DNA from: Amphiduros pacificus
Lineage: Eukaryota > Annelida > Polychaeta > Phyllodocida > Hesionidae
Assembly (NCBI GenBank): GCA_949316495.1
Contig: OX439004.1
Span: forward strand, 374,501 to 438,500
Length of the DNA stretch: 64,000 bases
Direction of reading: 5' to 3'
The notes beneath the pieces are model-generated. The model was not told where the DNA came from. It saw only the letters and a list, made by a program, of their open reading frames with translations, and searched no databases. Both the position numbers and the translations under genes were made by a program. Numbering within the stretch: the stretch's first letter is position 1; each line of letters begins with the position of its first letter. Positions 45,180 to 57,999 of this stretch are shown one piece after another.

Positions 45180-46240
45180 ATCAAGTGCATTCATTTTTCA
45201 AGAGCTTCATACATAAGGCTCAAATCTTTGTTAAATATTGTTAAATGATATTTGTTTAATCTAAGGATATGGGGCGGAACATTTTGTTTGTCATCAGCTT
45301 TCCTGTCTCACCTTTAGACAATGCATGTTAATATTTTATGGTTCATAAAGTAATACAGAACCTAGTGAAAACATAGTTTATAAATGTATAAATAATTGAG
45401 AGAGCGTTTTATTATCCGGGATTTGCAGAATGAGTAGAAAAAAGCCCAATATGAAAATATTATCTTCTGTATTCTCTTTACCAAAAACGAATCAATTGTA
45501 AACGTTCTGACTTGCATATCGCTCAAATATAACCCTTATACACAACTTCCATTTCCAGCATGACACTGGTGCCACGTCCCTCCCCAAAATACAAACCTCC
45601 ATAAACCAGAACACAATTCTCAACAATATCATGATATGCCTATAACATGGAGGCTTCAGAGCTGATTTAAAGATTTAATACTGGATTTTAAGCTTCATCT
45701 TAGTTGGCCATGAGGCCCCCCGTGTATATATGTTTACCAAATATTCCACGTATCTGTTTCTAGGTGTCGCCCTCTGTACATGACTCAAAATACATCAGTG
45801 TCAAAACGAGCCAATTAACACTGGCCTGTGTCCATCTTGTCCAGTTCGTTGAGTAATGTGGTGGTCCAAGGCACCAAACAAGCCGCCTATGATAGGTGTT
45901 ATGGTCTGTTTTCACACTTTTTTTTAGCATTCCCGTTTGCATGAGATCTAAAACAATACCCAACTCTTTTAGTGGTAGTTCCCGATATCTAAGAGTTGTC
46001 GTTTCTATCAATGCTGCCATCTGGTGGATTCTTGGAGCTAAGACTCGGACATCTGTGATAAAACAAAACTGTTTAAAAATGAAAACTGTTTAAAGAAAAC
46101 AAATCTCTCATAGCACAGAGCGACCCATTTCCGTTTCGAGTAAGTTTACCTTCAATCTAGAGACAAGTTTTGAGCATGTCCGAATAAGAGCAATCGTTGT
46201 GCAATAATATATATATCCACGGTGCCTCCTTGTGGTTGGC
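45180..46240. other. No supported gene
   Basis: Mostly AT-rich. A minus-strand frame at 46020-45760 follows a fair acceptor (TTTATCACAG at ~46058) and reads HQMAALIETTTLRYRELPLK; it matches nothing I recognise and no partner exon is evident. Confidence 0.45.
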
Positions 46241-46242
46241 CT

Positions 46243-46329
46243 TGTATGACACTCCACACTCCTCACAGCGGTGTATGACACCCCACACTCCTCACAGCGG
46301 TGTATGACACCCCACACTCCTCACAGCGG
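46243..46329. repeat. 29-bp tandem repeat, 3 copies
   Basis: Three copies of TGTATGACACCCCACACTCC plus TCACAGCGG; the first has one substitution. Confidence 0.9.
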
Positions 46330-46428
46330 TGAGTCAAAGACACATCACTGCTACAGGTAAATTAGCACGTCAGTTGGTACTATTTTCAGAGTGTCAACAC
46401 AAACAAACTTGCACTTAGATCATATAAG

Positions 46429-46592
46429 GGGCCGGTCATTTGACTATCAAGGGGGGAGGGGGTATGATTTTTCCCAGAGTTAAGATATTTTTGTTTAGTC
46501 AAAGGCAGGCTGAGATATTTTTTACTTCACCTGAGCTAAGATATTTTTTTGATAGAAAAAACCATATCCCCCTGATAGTCAAATGGCCAGCC
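46429..46592. mobile_element. MITE, 164 bp, with TIRs and TATAAG duplication
   Basis: Ends GGGCCGGTCATTTGACTATC and (right end complement) GGCTGGCCATTTGACTATC. TATAAG flanks both sides (46423-46428, 46593-46598); allowing one mismatch the duplication is 8 bp. No coding capacity. The interior has three GAGATATTTTTT / AAGATATTTTT words. Confidence 0.8.
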
Positions 46593-46599
46593 TATAAGT

Positions 46600-47045
46600 G
46601 TGTCAGCATTCATGAAAAAAGGTTTCAAGCACTTTTTCCTTGCATATTATAAATGTTTATACCCCAAACTTAACGATCAAAAGTTCTTACCAATCATATC
46701 TCCCCTGCATGAATTTCTGTGCCATTTGAAAGAGGATGAGTCTTCTGTTAAAATCCAAATCATCCATTGGACACTTTGTCAACAAACTTTGTTTAGCTGA
46801 CCAGTGATCTTGTGCAAACACCTGCTTAGTAAAGTCTCGCTCACAGTGGGGCACTTTCAGATTGGAACAATGGGGTGTTTTGGCTTACAAAGACCTGTCC
46901 ATTGATATCTGCCCATTGGTACAGGCCTAACACCCTGACAGACCACAATAGAGGTCACATGATTGTAAACATGTGGCCACCTGGTGGTCAAAAGAGTACA
47001 GCCAGTACTTGGCACTTTCAGTAAAACACAATGACCATGGTCAGT
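46600..47045 (-). repeat. Dispersed repeat D, antisense copy
   Basis: Reverse complement of the copy at 7840-8275, sharing AACACCCTGACAGACCACAA, CATGTGGCCACCTGGTGGT and TTGGCACTTTCAG. Confidence 0.78.
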
Positions 47046-47084
47046 GTATTTTGGTTGAGTTTAGTGAGATAGTTTGCTTGTATC

Positions 47085-47790
47085 ACAGTTTGTATCACAG
47101 TGTGGGAGTGTGTTTTATCAGTGTGGGAGTGTGTTGTATCAGTGTGGGAGTGTGTTGTATCAGTCGGTGGTGGAGAGGGTGGGTGGTCGAGACAGTGGCA
47201 TCACTTTGTGGGAGTGTGCTATGGCAGTGATGGTACCGTCGGTGATGGAGAGGGTGGGTGGTAGAGATGGTGGCGCCATTGTGTTGGAGTGTGCTGTATC
47301 AGTGATGGTACCGTCGGTGGTAGAGAGGGTGGGTGGTGGAGACGGTGGGTGGTGGAGAGGGTGGGTGGTAGAGATGGTGGCGCCATTGTGTTGGAGTGTG
47401 CTGTATCAGTGATGGTACCGTCGGTGGTGGAGAGGGTGGGTGGTGGAGAGGGTGGGTGGTGGAGAGGGTGGCGACACTGTGTGGGAGTGTGCTGTGGCAG
47501 TCAGGGTACCATCGGTGGTGGAGAGGGTGGGTGGTCGAGATGGTGGCGACCCTGTGTGGGAGTGTGCTGTGGCAGTGATGGTACCGTCGGTGGTGGAGAG
47601 GGTGGGGGTCGAGACGGTGGCGACACTGTGTGGGAGTGTGCTGTGGCAGTGATGGTAACGTCGGTGGTAGGGAGGGGGGGATTCGAGACTGTGGCGACAC
47701 TGTGGGAGTGTGCTGTGGCAGTGATGGTACTGTGTGTGGTGGAGAGGGTGGGTGGTCCAGACGGTGGCGACACTGTGTGGGAGAGTGATG
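47085..47790. repeat. ~75-bp GT-rich minisatellite
   Basis: Seven or eight imperfect units built from GTGTGCTGTGGCAGTGATGG, TACCGTCGGTGGTGGAGAGG and GTGGGTGGTCGAGACGGTGG. The GGTACC steps are mostly ~75 bp, with insertions of extra GGTGGGTGGTGGAGAGG blocks. Frames stay open on both strands since 75 is a multiple of three. Confidence 0.88.
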
Positions 47791-47814
47791 ACAACCAGGC
47801 CATCCATTGTTAAG

Positions 47815-49770
47815 TATTTCCCAAATAGAGTCAGTAAAGGTTATTCGCTTTGGGCCATGTTTCCTGGCCACTCAGAAAAAGTAAAATCTTGATTCACATG
47901 CTAAAGGTTTCCCTCATGTATTCATCATGTTTTGCATTGCTTTATGAATTTAGATCATTAACATATCTTGTCACTCAGTGAGTATGCCTCAAATCCTAAT
48001 GTTACAAATTCAACTCCATTTAAACTGGTTCGGCTTGGTTTTTGCAGCTTATTTTAAAAATTTCAGATATAATTATACAAAGGATAAACATGAAATAATG
48101 TTGTTGATTTGAGGGAGTTATGCGATAATTGAAAAGGTCTTTCTCTCCGTTTTGAACTTGTGGAGTTGCTTCTTGTGGAAATTGTTGTATTTGAATAATT
48201 TAAAACTTTTATACATAAATAAAAAATAAATAACAGATTCTATAACTTTATAACCAATAAATCAATATTTTATACCGCATTATTTTATCACCTTTGTGAT
48301 ATATTTGTTATCGATCAGAACCATTCAAATACATATTTAGTTTTTATGTAATTCTGACGTAATTCTGACGTCATTAGATTACGTTGTTGAGTTGTATTTT
48401 CCAGACGTCCTAAAATGTATCAATTCTATGTTGTAACTAAGCAGAAGGTCACTGATTTACAACGTGACTGAATGACCTTCTGACAACGTGACTGAATGCC
48501 TTACTGACAACGTACTAAATATGTAGTATATTTAGGTTTGTTACTACATACCTAAAATACGTATCAGCTCCTTGTATCCACTCAATCATTGAAATAATGT
48601 CAAACAAATCCGTTGTGTATGTTATTCAAATCCCTGATACAAACTGGGAATAAGCTTTGCAATGGTGCCAGTAATGTCTAGATATCGCATCGTGTTACCC
48701 ATAGAGTCTAAAGTAAAGTTTGGATAAGAAATATGAGAGAATTATATGTATAAAAGTACAAGACTGCCACTCATGACTTGCAGGTAATCACTGGCCCCCT
48801 GGCGGCAATCACTGGCAACTCTCGGCAAGACGACAGTGCGGCATTTTGATTGGCTGAGGACTCAACATGGCGGCACGTGCAACGAGAAGGGGGCATGCTG
48901 ATAGACACTGAAAATCTCTTCATCTGAAACCTGACACGAAGGGTCACTCAAAGAGTAAACAAGATATACACCTAGAATCCTACCGACAGACAAATTATAT
49001 GCGTTGTATATACCACACCAGGATATAAGATTGAGACAGGCAATTGCTTTAGCACTTTTCTTATCTGAAGCCTGGTTGTGGTGTATCTTTATACATGTAT
49101 TATCTCCACACTCAGCAGTTCTGTGGCTGATCCATGTATCTTTGATATTGTTTTGATTTTCCAAGTTGGATAGAAACTTCTGAAACCCAGAATACCCCAT
49201 ACCAATTTGGAAAGTTCATAATTTTGTTTTAATTATGTTCAATTTAGTTTTTAAATTACGGTGATGCCTTCGTAGAAATGTTCACTCTCTTTGAAAGATA
49301 CTAAATATTTTGAGATTACCTAAGTTAGTTACTATAACCTCCTAAAAAGAGGAATGTGAGTTATTTCTTGTGAGAGTGTCGCCTGGCGTGTGGTCTTTCA
49401 ATGTCAGGGGTGTTCTATCCAGGGGAGAACATGTGGTTTTGTTAATATTTTAATCAGGATCACCACTGGTAGCTACCCATTCGCCAAGCAGTAGACGCCT
49501 TAATACCACCTTTCCTCGTCCTAGGTAATAATAAGATATTCGTGAAAGGACCAAGAGCGTGGGTTGTATTTTCATCTATTGATAATCTTAATTCAAACTT
49601 GTGCGGTATTGCTGATACTTCCTCAAAAATATAAAGTTATTATTCATTACATATCAATGGGTTCAGAAACAAATAGATATGCCAAATAAATTGAGGATTT
49701 CAAGTCTGTTGAAGACAATGTAATTGTTATTGTTAACTGTCGCGAGAACAAAGTGATAGGAAAGACACTG
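47815..49770. other. No supported gene; possible CpG-type start region near 48.85 kb
   Basis: Mostly AT-rich. Around 48785-48900 the base composition rises and GATTGGCTGAG (inverted CCAAT) is followed by CAACATGGCGGCACGTG (YY1-like). The frame from that ATG closes after 15 codons. A minus-strand 112-codon frame (49200-48862) is unrecognised. Confidence 0.4.
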
Positions 49771-49774
49771 GAGG

Positions 49775-52700
49775 CATCAACCTACTCCTATACATACCAT
49801 AGTAGGCCTCACCCCACTCCTATACATACCATAGTAGGCCTCACCCCACTCCTATACATACCCTAGTAGGCCCCAACCCACTCCTATACATACCATAGTA
49901 GGCCTCATCCCACCTCTATACATACCATAGTAGGCCTCAGCTTACTCCTATACATACCATAGTAGGCCCCGACCCACTCCTATACATACCATACTAGGCC
50001 TCACCCCACTCCTATACATACCATAGTTGGCGTCATCCCACTCCTATACATACCATAGTAGGCCTCACCCCACTCCTATACATACCATAGTAGGCCCCAA
50101 CCCACTCCTATACACACCATAGTAGGCCTCACCCCACTCCTATACATACCATAGTAGGCCTCACCCCACTACTATACATACCATAGTAGGTCTCACCCCA
50201 CTCCTATACATGCCATAGTAGGCCTCACACCACTCCTATACATACCATATTAGGCCTCACCCTGCTCCTATACATACCATAGTAGGCCCCGACCCACTCC
50301 TATACATACCATACTAGGCCTCACCCCACTCCTATACATACCATAGTTGGCGTCATCCCACTCCTATACATACCATAGTAGGCCTCACCCCACTCCTATA
50401 CATACCATAGTAGGCCCCAACCCACTCCTATACACACCATAGTAGGCCTCACCCCACTCCTATACATACCATAGTAGGCCTCACCCCACTACTATACATA
50501 CCATAGTAGGTCTCACCCCACTCCTATACATGCCATAGTAGGCCTCACACCACTCCTATACATACCATATTAGGCCTCACCCTGCTCCTATACATACCAT
50601 AGTAGGCCTCACCCTGCTCCATACATACCATAGTAGGCCTCACCCCACTCCTATACATACCATAGTAGGCCTCACCCCACTTCTATACATACCCTAGTAG
50701 GCCTCAACCCACTCCTATACACACCATAGTAGGCCTCACCCCACTCCTATACATACCATAGTAGGCCTCACCCCACTCCTATACATACCATAGTAGGCCT
50801 CACCCCACTCCTATACATACCATAGTTGGCGTCATTCCACTCCTATACATACCATAGTAGACCTCACCCCACTCCTATACATACCATAGTAGGCCTCACC
50901 CCACTCCTATACATGCCATAGTAGGCCTCACCCCACTCCTATACATACCATAGTAGGCCTCACCCCTCTCCTATACATACCATAGTAGGCCTCACCCCAC
51001 TCCTATACATACCATAGTAAGCCTCACCCCACTCCTATACATATCATAGTTGGCCCCAACCCACTCCTAAACATACCATAGTCGGCCCCAAGCCACTCCT
51101 ATACATACCATAGTAGGCCTCACCCCACTCCTATACATACCATAGTAGGCCTCACCCCACTCCTATACATACCATAGTAGGCCTCACCCCACTCCTATAC
51201 ATACCATAGTAGGCCTCACCCTGCTGTGCTCCTTTACATACCATAGTAGGCCTCACCCCACTCCTATACATACCATAGTAGGCCCCAACCCACTCCTATA
51301 CATACCATAGTAGGCCTCACCCTGCTCCTATACATACCATAGTAGGCCTCACCCCACTCCTATACATACCATAGTTGGCGTCAACCAACTCCTATACATA
51401 CCATAGTAGGCCCCAACCCACTCCTATACATACCATAGTAGGCCTCACCCCACTCCTATACATACCATAGTAGGCCTCACCCCACTGAGCTCCTATACAT
51501 ACCATAGTAGGCCTCACCCCACTCCTATACATACCATAGTAGGCCTCACCCCACTCCTATACATACCATAGTAGGCCTCACCCCACTCCTATACATACCA
51601 TAGTAGGCCTCACCCCACTTCTATACATACCATAGTAGGCCTCACCCCATTCCTATACATACCATAGTAGGCCTCACCCCACTCCTATACATACCATAGT
51701 AGGCCCCAACCCACTCCTATACATACCATAGTAGGCCTCACCCTGCTCCTATACATACCATAGTAGGCCTCACCCCACTCCTATACATACCCTAGTAGGC
51801 CTCACCCCACTCCTATACACACCATAGTAGGCCTCACCCCACTCCTATACATACCATAGTAGGCCTCACCCCACTCCTATACATACCATAGTAGGCCTCA
51901 CCCCACTCCTATACATACCATAGTAGGCCTCACCCCACTCCTATACATACCATAGTAGGCCTCACCCCACTCTTATACATACCATAGTAGGCCTCACCCT
52001 ACTCCTATACATACCATAGTAGGCCCCACCCCACTCCTATACATACCATTGTAGGCCTCACCCCACTCCTATACATACCATAGTAGGCCCCACCCCACTC
52101 CTATACATGCCATAGTAGGCCTCACCCCACTCCTATACATACCATAGTAGGCCTCACCCCACTTCTATACATACCATAGTAGGCCTCACCCTGCTGTGCT
52201 CCTTTACATACCATAGTAGGCCTCACCCCACTCCTATACATACCATAGTAGGCCCCACCCCACTCCTATACATACCATAGTAGGCCTCACCCTGCTCCTA
52301 TACATACCATAGTAGGCCTCACCCCACTCCTATACATACCATAGTTGGCGTCAACCCACTCCTATACATACCATAGTAGGCCCCAACCCACTCCTATACA
52401 TACCATAGTAGGCCTCACCCCACTCCTATACATACCATAGTAGGCCTCACCCCACTGAGCTCCTATACATACCATAGTAGGCCTCACCCCACTCCTATAC
52501 ATACCATAGTAGGCCTCACCCCACTCCTATACATACCATAGTAGGCCTCACCCCACTCCTATACATACCATAGTAGGCCTCACCCCACTCCTATACATAC
52601 CATAGTAGGCCTCACCCCATTCCTATACATACCATAGTAGGCCTCACCCCACTCCTATACATACCATAGTAGGCCCCACCCCACTCCTATACATACCATA

Positions 52701-53478
52701 GTAGGCCTCACCCTGCTCCTATACATACCATAGTAGGCCTCACCCCACTCCTATACATACCATAGTTGGCGTCAACCCACTCCTATACATACCATAGTAG
52801 GCCCCAACCCACTCCTATACATACCATAGTAGGCCTCACCCCACTCCTATACATACCATAGTAGGCCTCACCCCACTGAGCTCCTATACATACCATAGTA
52901 GGCCTCACCCCACTCCTATACATACCATAGTAGGCCTCACCCCACTCCTATACATACCATAGTAGGCCTCACCCCACTCCTATACATACCATAGTAGGCC
53001 TCACCCCACTCCTATACATACCATAGTAGGCCTCACCCCATTCCTATACATACCATAGTAGGCCTCACCCCACTCCTATACATACCATAGTAGGCCTCAC
53101 CCCACTCCTATACATACCATAGTAGGCCCCAACCCACTCCTATACATACCATAGTAGGCCTCAACCCACTCCTATACATACCATAGTAGGCCTCACCCCA
53201 CTCCTATACATACCATAGTAGGCCTCACCCCACTCCTATACATACCATAGTAGGCCTCACCCCACTCCTATACATACCATAGTAGGCCCCACCCCACTCC
53301 TATACATACCATTGTAGGCCTCACCCCACTCCTATACATACCATAGTAGGCCCCACCCCACTCCTATACATGCCATAGTAGGCCTCACCCCACTCCTTTA
53401 CATACCATAGTAGGCCTCACCCCACTCCTATACATACCATAGTAGGCCTCACCCTGCTCCTATACATACCATAGTAGC
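49775..53478. repeat. 32-bp minisatellite with higher-order structure, ~115 copies
   Basis: Unit: CCATAGTAGGCCTCACCCCA then CTCCTATACATA. Variant units (GTTGGCGTCA, CCCACTGAGCTCC, CTGCTGTGCTCCTTTACATA, GGCCCCAACCC) recur at fixed offsets: 320 bp (49971 and 50291), 970 bp (51221 and 52191; 51481 and 52451) and ~421 bp (52344 and 52765). No open frame of note. Confidence 0.96.
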
Positions 53479-55127
53479 CATAATCTCAATTACATTGGGG
53501 GAACAATATTTATATATTTTTTAGAATTAGCGCCTTATGATCATTATCGTCATTTTCAGATTATTTGCCCGAACACCTTAGTGGTAGAGTTGACATTGGC
53601 TACGAGAGTAAGTTTATCAAACGTTGTAATTTCTTTTTGTAAAAACCAGAGCTTTAGTTTAGAAGCCAGCAAGCTTAATAACGTTTAGGCTCCGGGCGTT
53701 CTCGTAATCTCTGTAGTGAGATATAATGCGTCCTGACAAACTCCCAATCATATTCACCAATTTATGTGAATGTTTTTTAACGAAATGGCTTTTATTAAAT
53801 TTGGGAATTTGACATATGACAAACAGATCCAGACACATTACCTTATTAAAGTGTTATTTTCACCGGAGATTAAAGCGTGAAAATGGAATATATTTGCTAA
53901 TTACAAGGATATTAATTCAGATTTGATATATTGACAGTTTTTCATTTCATCATGGTTTATCAATTTACATCGTACATAAGACCCGCCCTGTTTGAAATAC
54001 ATTGACTGCACTTATATGTTGACCATCCCCTTTGCTGTGCTGTGAGGGTCCATTGAGCGAGAAAGCTGACGCTCTGTCAAAACTTTACGTTATCTTCATA
54101 GCAGTTACCGAAAGTGACACAGCTGCCTTATTTTAATCCAACAATCCAATCACATTTGGGCCATGAGCAAGTTTATAAGGTTTTGGTCTTTATTTATTCA
54201 CATTATTGACTTTTTCAGCATTGATTAGGAACAGATCAGGTCGGATAGAAGCCTGTTATCGAGACTCAATGCCCCACCCTTTTCGAAGAGTGGCAGGGGA
54301 TTTGCATTGTCACATAAACCACTGTTACCTTTGAAAGCGAGTAGCAGATATCCAACTTTCTCGACCATACAGCATGACCGATGTTCCGGTATTCGAACCC
54401 CAGAGCTTTAGTATAGGAGACAGACATCTTCGCAACTCAGCAACCCCCCTCCCCCCTCCCCCCTCCCATAAAACGTAGACACGGATAGTACTATACTCCT
54501 ATCGGCGAGGGATGGTAAGATGGTAAGAAGGAAAGAAAAGCGTCTATTACGCGCACAGCATGAACACCCAAACTAATCAGTAATATTGGTGATGGTAAGG
54601 TGTTTGGTTTGGCAGGGCAGAACATGGTGTATTACAATTCCACAGCCTGAGTAACTCATCGTATCCTGACCCATCCCCAACATGCCGCAAATACGCTCAC
54701 AACCTGCCTACTCCCGGCGCACAAGCATCTTCCATCGTGATTTCATTTTGTATTGGTGGCCCGTGCACCAGCTAGGGGCCACCCCGTGTGTTAGAGACGC
54801 CAGTGACCGTTTGGCGGACTGATCTGCTACTCGTCGAGGACAAGCAGTTTGTGTGTTACCTTCCCTCCGGGACTATTTCTTGTATAAATACGTCTTCGCA
54901 CTTCCTCACACTGAGACATATAAAATCGGCAAGATTGCACTTCACCACACGGCTGTCACCTGTTCCATAATCTTCTATTTCGGCTAGTCAGTAACATGGC
55001 TTAAAATATGGAATTTGTAACTTTGCCAACAAAACCCTCACAGACCACCAATTGGCTTACGATATGAGATGGGCCGAGATATGGAAATGATATTGTGATT
55101 ATATTTTAATTTGTACGCTATTAACAG
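53479..55127. other. Unannotated; one weak exon-like motif
   Basis: At 53560-53607 a 48-bp piece lies between TTTTCAG and GTAAGT and is open in two frames (one reads YLPEHLSGRVDIGYE). It does not join the 55128 exon in that exon's open frame at the nearest splice sites. C-rich runs at 54443-54468 could form a G-quadruplex on the minus strand. Confidence 0.35.
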
Positions 55128-55312
55128 GTACAAAAACTACACACCACAAGGTCAGGGGTTCCAGCGTTATGAAGAAAAATTTATCTTTCTATTCTCCTCT
55201 CGGTGGATTTTCTGCAAAACCGGCAGAATTTGGAATATGTTTGGCTATACCAGAGAGCGGGAATTGTTGCAGATCTACTGGCTGATGGCCGTCGCCTCTC
55301 TTCTGCGCGGCG
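55128..55312 (+). CDS. Candidate exon of an unidentified gene
   Basis: 185 bp between TATTAACAG and donor GTAAGG. The open frame reads YKNYTPQGQGFQRYEEKFIF, then WIFCKTGRIWNMFGYTRERE and LLQIYWLMAVASLLRG. It enters after one base and leaves with one. GC content and codon choice are higher than in the surroundings, which favours real coding. I considered an NADPH-oxidase first-helix segment, but the hydrophobic pattern is too broken to claim it. No neighbouring exon could be placed. Confidence 0.4.
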
Positions 55313-55319
55313 GTAAGGT

Positions 55320-56145
55320 TTAGTTATGTTCCTATTATGTGTATACGTCAATGTATATTTATTTATTATTTATTTATTTATCTATATATATATCTCTTTC
55401 ATTATATATATATAGCTATAGATATAGATATATATTTATATATGTATGTGTGTTTGGTTGTCCTATGACCTGAATTCATGAAGGCCACCAGTCATGAAAG
55501 CCATGTATATAAACTGTATTATTAAATCATGTTGATATTAGCAGTTCTATTAATTCTAAACAACCAGCGACTATTTTATTCAAATATAAAAGGTGCCTGT
55601 GGAATTTTATCTGTCCCAAATTAACCCATTCAAGTTAATTATAATTCTTACATATTCAAGTTCCAAGCAAACATAAGTCTGACTTTTGAGAACCTTCAAA
55701 TATTATATTTTGCTGGCTTCAATGAATGAGCGCAAAGTTGTCTTGTGGGCTAGCATTGGAGACTAAATCTCGGCAGTTGCTATCGCGGTATATACTTGAT
55801 CAGAAGGTTAGAGGGGAAATATATTTCCATCAGTAATGAATTCCAACAAACTATAAGGAAGATATAGGCATTGTATTATCATAATTGGTAGGTTAGAGAG
55901 TGATTTGAGGGATATCAGGTAATTGTTTGGTGGCGAGGTAACAAGGCACTGTCTCGGGTCCGCGCCCAGTCCCCGGGCCCAGTCACTGTCCACTCTGCAA
56001 CCCAAGCCTCTCCTTGCTTGCCTCAACCAACATACAAGTGTAGAGAAGGTCATACTCTTATTATTTGCTTGTCTCTGATCGGATTGCATTAATTGTAATC
56101 AGTGATCTACAATATGTATCGGGACAGAGTAAGTAGCCACTATGG
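55320..56145. other. Nothing recognised
   Basis: AT-rich with short (AT)n runs near 55.38-55.45 kb. No supported gene. Confidence 0.5.
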
Positions 56146-56147
56146 AC

Positions 56148-56425
56148 GCGGGCTGAAGCGACGCAGTGTCAGGACCCGGGCTGAAGCGACGCAGTGTCAG
56201 GACCCGGGCTGAAGCGACGCAGTGTCAGGACCCGGGCTGAAGCGACGCAGTGTCAGGACCCGGGCTGAAGCGACGCAGTGTCAGGACCCGGGCTGAAGCG
56301 ACGCAGTGTCAGGACCCGGGCTGAAGCGACGCAGTGTCAGGACCCGGGCTGAACCGACCGATGTCAGGACCCGGGCTGAACCGACGCAGTGTCAGGACCC
56401 GGCCTGAAGTGACCCAGTGTCAGGG
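56148..56425. repeat. 28-bp GC-rich minisatellite, about 10 copies
   Basis: Unit: GCGACGCAGTGTCAGGACCC then GGGCTGAA. Each unit has CCCGGG and several CpGs. The last copies diverge (CCGACCGATGTCAGG). Immediately followed by an 18-bp repeat. Confidence 0.93.
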
Positions 56426-56492
56426 CCCGTAGCTCACCGCCAGAGGTCGCTCACCGCCAGAGGTAGCTCACCGCCAGAGGGAGCACACCGCC
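56426..56492. repeat. ~18-bp CACCGCCAGAGG repeat
   Basis: Three to four copies of GCTCACCGCCAGAGGTAG-like units. Confidence 0.8.
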
Positions 56493-57157
56493 GGTCACTT
56501 ACTCTTCCAACTTTCACACGCCACCAAACAATACACATCCAGACATGTCTGGCCATCAATCGCCATGCTCGCATTGTTCATTCAAGAATCAGGGAGCTGG
56601 ATTACCTTTGCTGTGTCTGCTGTTGACACACTTAGTGAGACCATGGAAGTGCGTGCATGTCCTCTCTTATGGTAAGCTGCTCACACAGACGTCCGCGCGG
56701 GTCTGAGGCCCAAGGTTAAAACCATACAGGTGTCATCTTGTAAAATGTGACGTTTGCACATTGCTGTCCGATGGTAATAAAATTGAAGATTAAGGTATCG
56801 CAGTAATCTTTGTTTAACTTGATGGGTACATGAATTATGTGTGTCCAGAGATCAGCAGTTTGTAGGATTTAGACGATATTAAATCATATTATCCAAAGGA
56901 GTAAGGCACTCATGAGATGAAAGAACTTGAGATAATGCTTTCACAGAGAAATCTGTGATCTTCGTCAAGACAGTCTGTCACAAGAGAAATTACCCAACTG
57001 AAATTAATTTCACGTGCAATGCCGTGCATCATTTGCCCAAATTATCGCACAGTCAGGCAATTCTGAAATAGACATGTATTACATTAATGAACATGATATT
57101 AACCCCGACAAATAAATATTCGTCTTGCTCTCCAGACCACTCAGTACAAACCATAAT

Positions 57158-57611
<454 letters not shown>

Positions 57612-57744
57612 GAAAGTAAGGCAAAGCGAGAGACCTTATACTACCACATTTTATAACAAAGTGTTTGTATTTCCAATTTCATTGGGATTTGTAATCAATT
57701 GGCCAAAATAATTTAGATGTTTGATCCTTTCTCCACCTCCCTTT

Positions 57745-57991
57745 AGGACCGTTGTCGTGGGTTCGATCCCCAGCCATCCTGAGCTTGTATTCATGATACG
57801 ATTTCCCATATGAGCTGAGGCCCGTGCCTAAAGGGTTAACCCATTATCCTTGTAAATCTGTGACCGGGTGGGTTGTCATGTCAAGGATCTACGACATGAC
57901 AATTCACTGAGACAGCACTATATCTGCTACACGTAGGTCTCATCATGAAATGACCGAAATAATGTTGAAAGTGATGTAAAACCCCATACAA
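57745..57991 (+). mobile_element. tRNA-derived SINE, slightly 5'-truncated
   Basis: Begins in the B-box (GTGGGTTCGATCCCCAGCC) and continues through CCCATATGAGCTGAGGCCCG, GTGACCGGGTGGGTTGTC and the ATGTTGAAAGTGATGTAAAA tail. Confidence 0.85.
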
Positions 57992-57999
57992 AACAAAAT

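Noticed and set aside
45760-46058. Minus-strand exon reading VRVLAPRIHQMAALIETTTL
   Set aside because: The acceptor is fair, but no partner exon, donor or family match is visible; the 3' end runs into repeat-like sequence.
47074-47871. Gly/Val-rich and Pro/His-rich frames in the 75-bp array
   Set aside because: Same reason: overlapping open frames in both directions from one repeat unit.
49775-53478. CRISPR-like array
   Set aside because: Repeats are contiguous with no unique spacers, and the context is eukaryotic.
53560-55312. Joining the 53560-53607 piece to the 55128 exon as one gene
   Set aside because: The phases do not agree at the nearest splice sites: the best frame of the first leaves one base, while the open frame of the second needs two.
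55128-55312. NADPH oxidase/DUOX first transmembrane segment
   Set aside because: Length and the final RG are suggestive, but the predicted helix is interrupted by charged residues and no haem-ligand motif is near.
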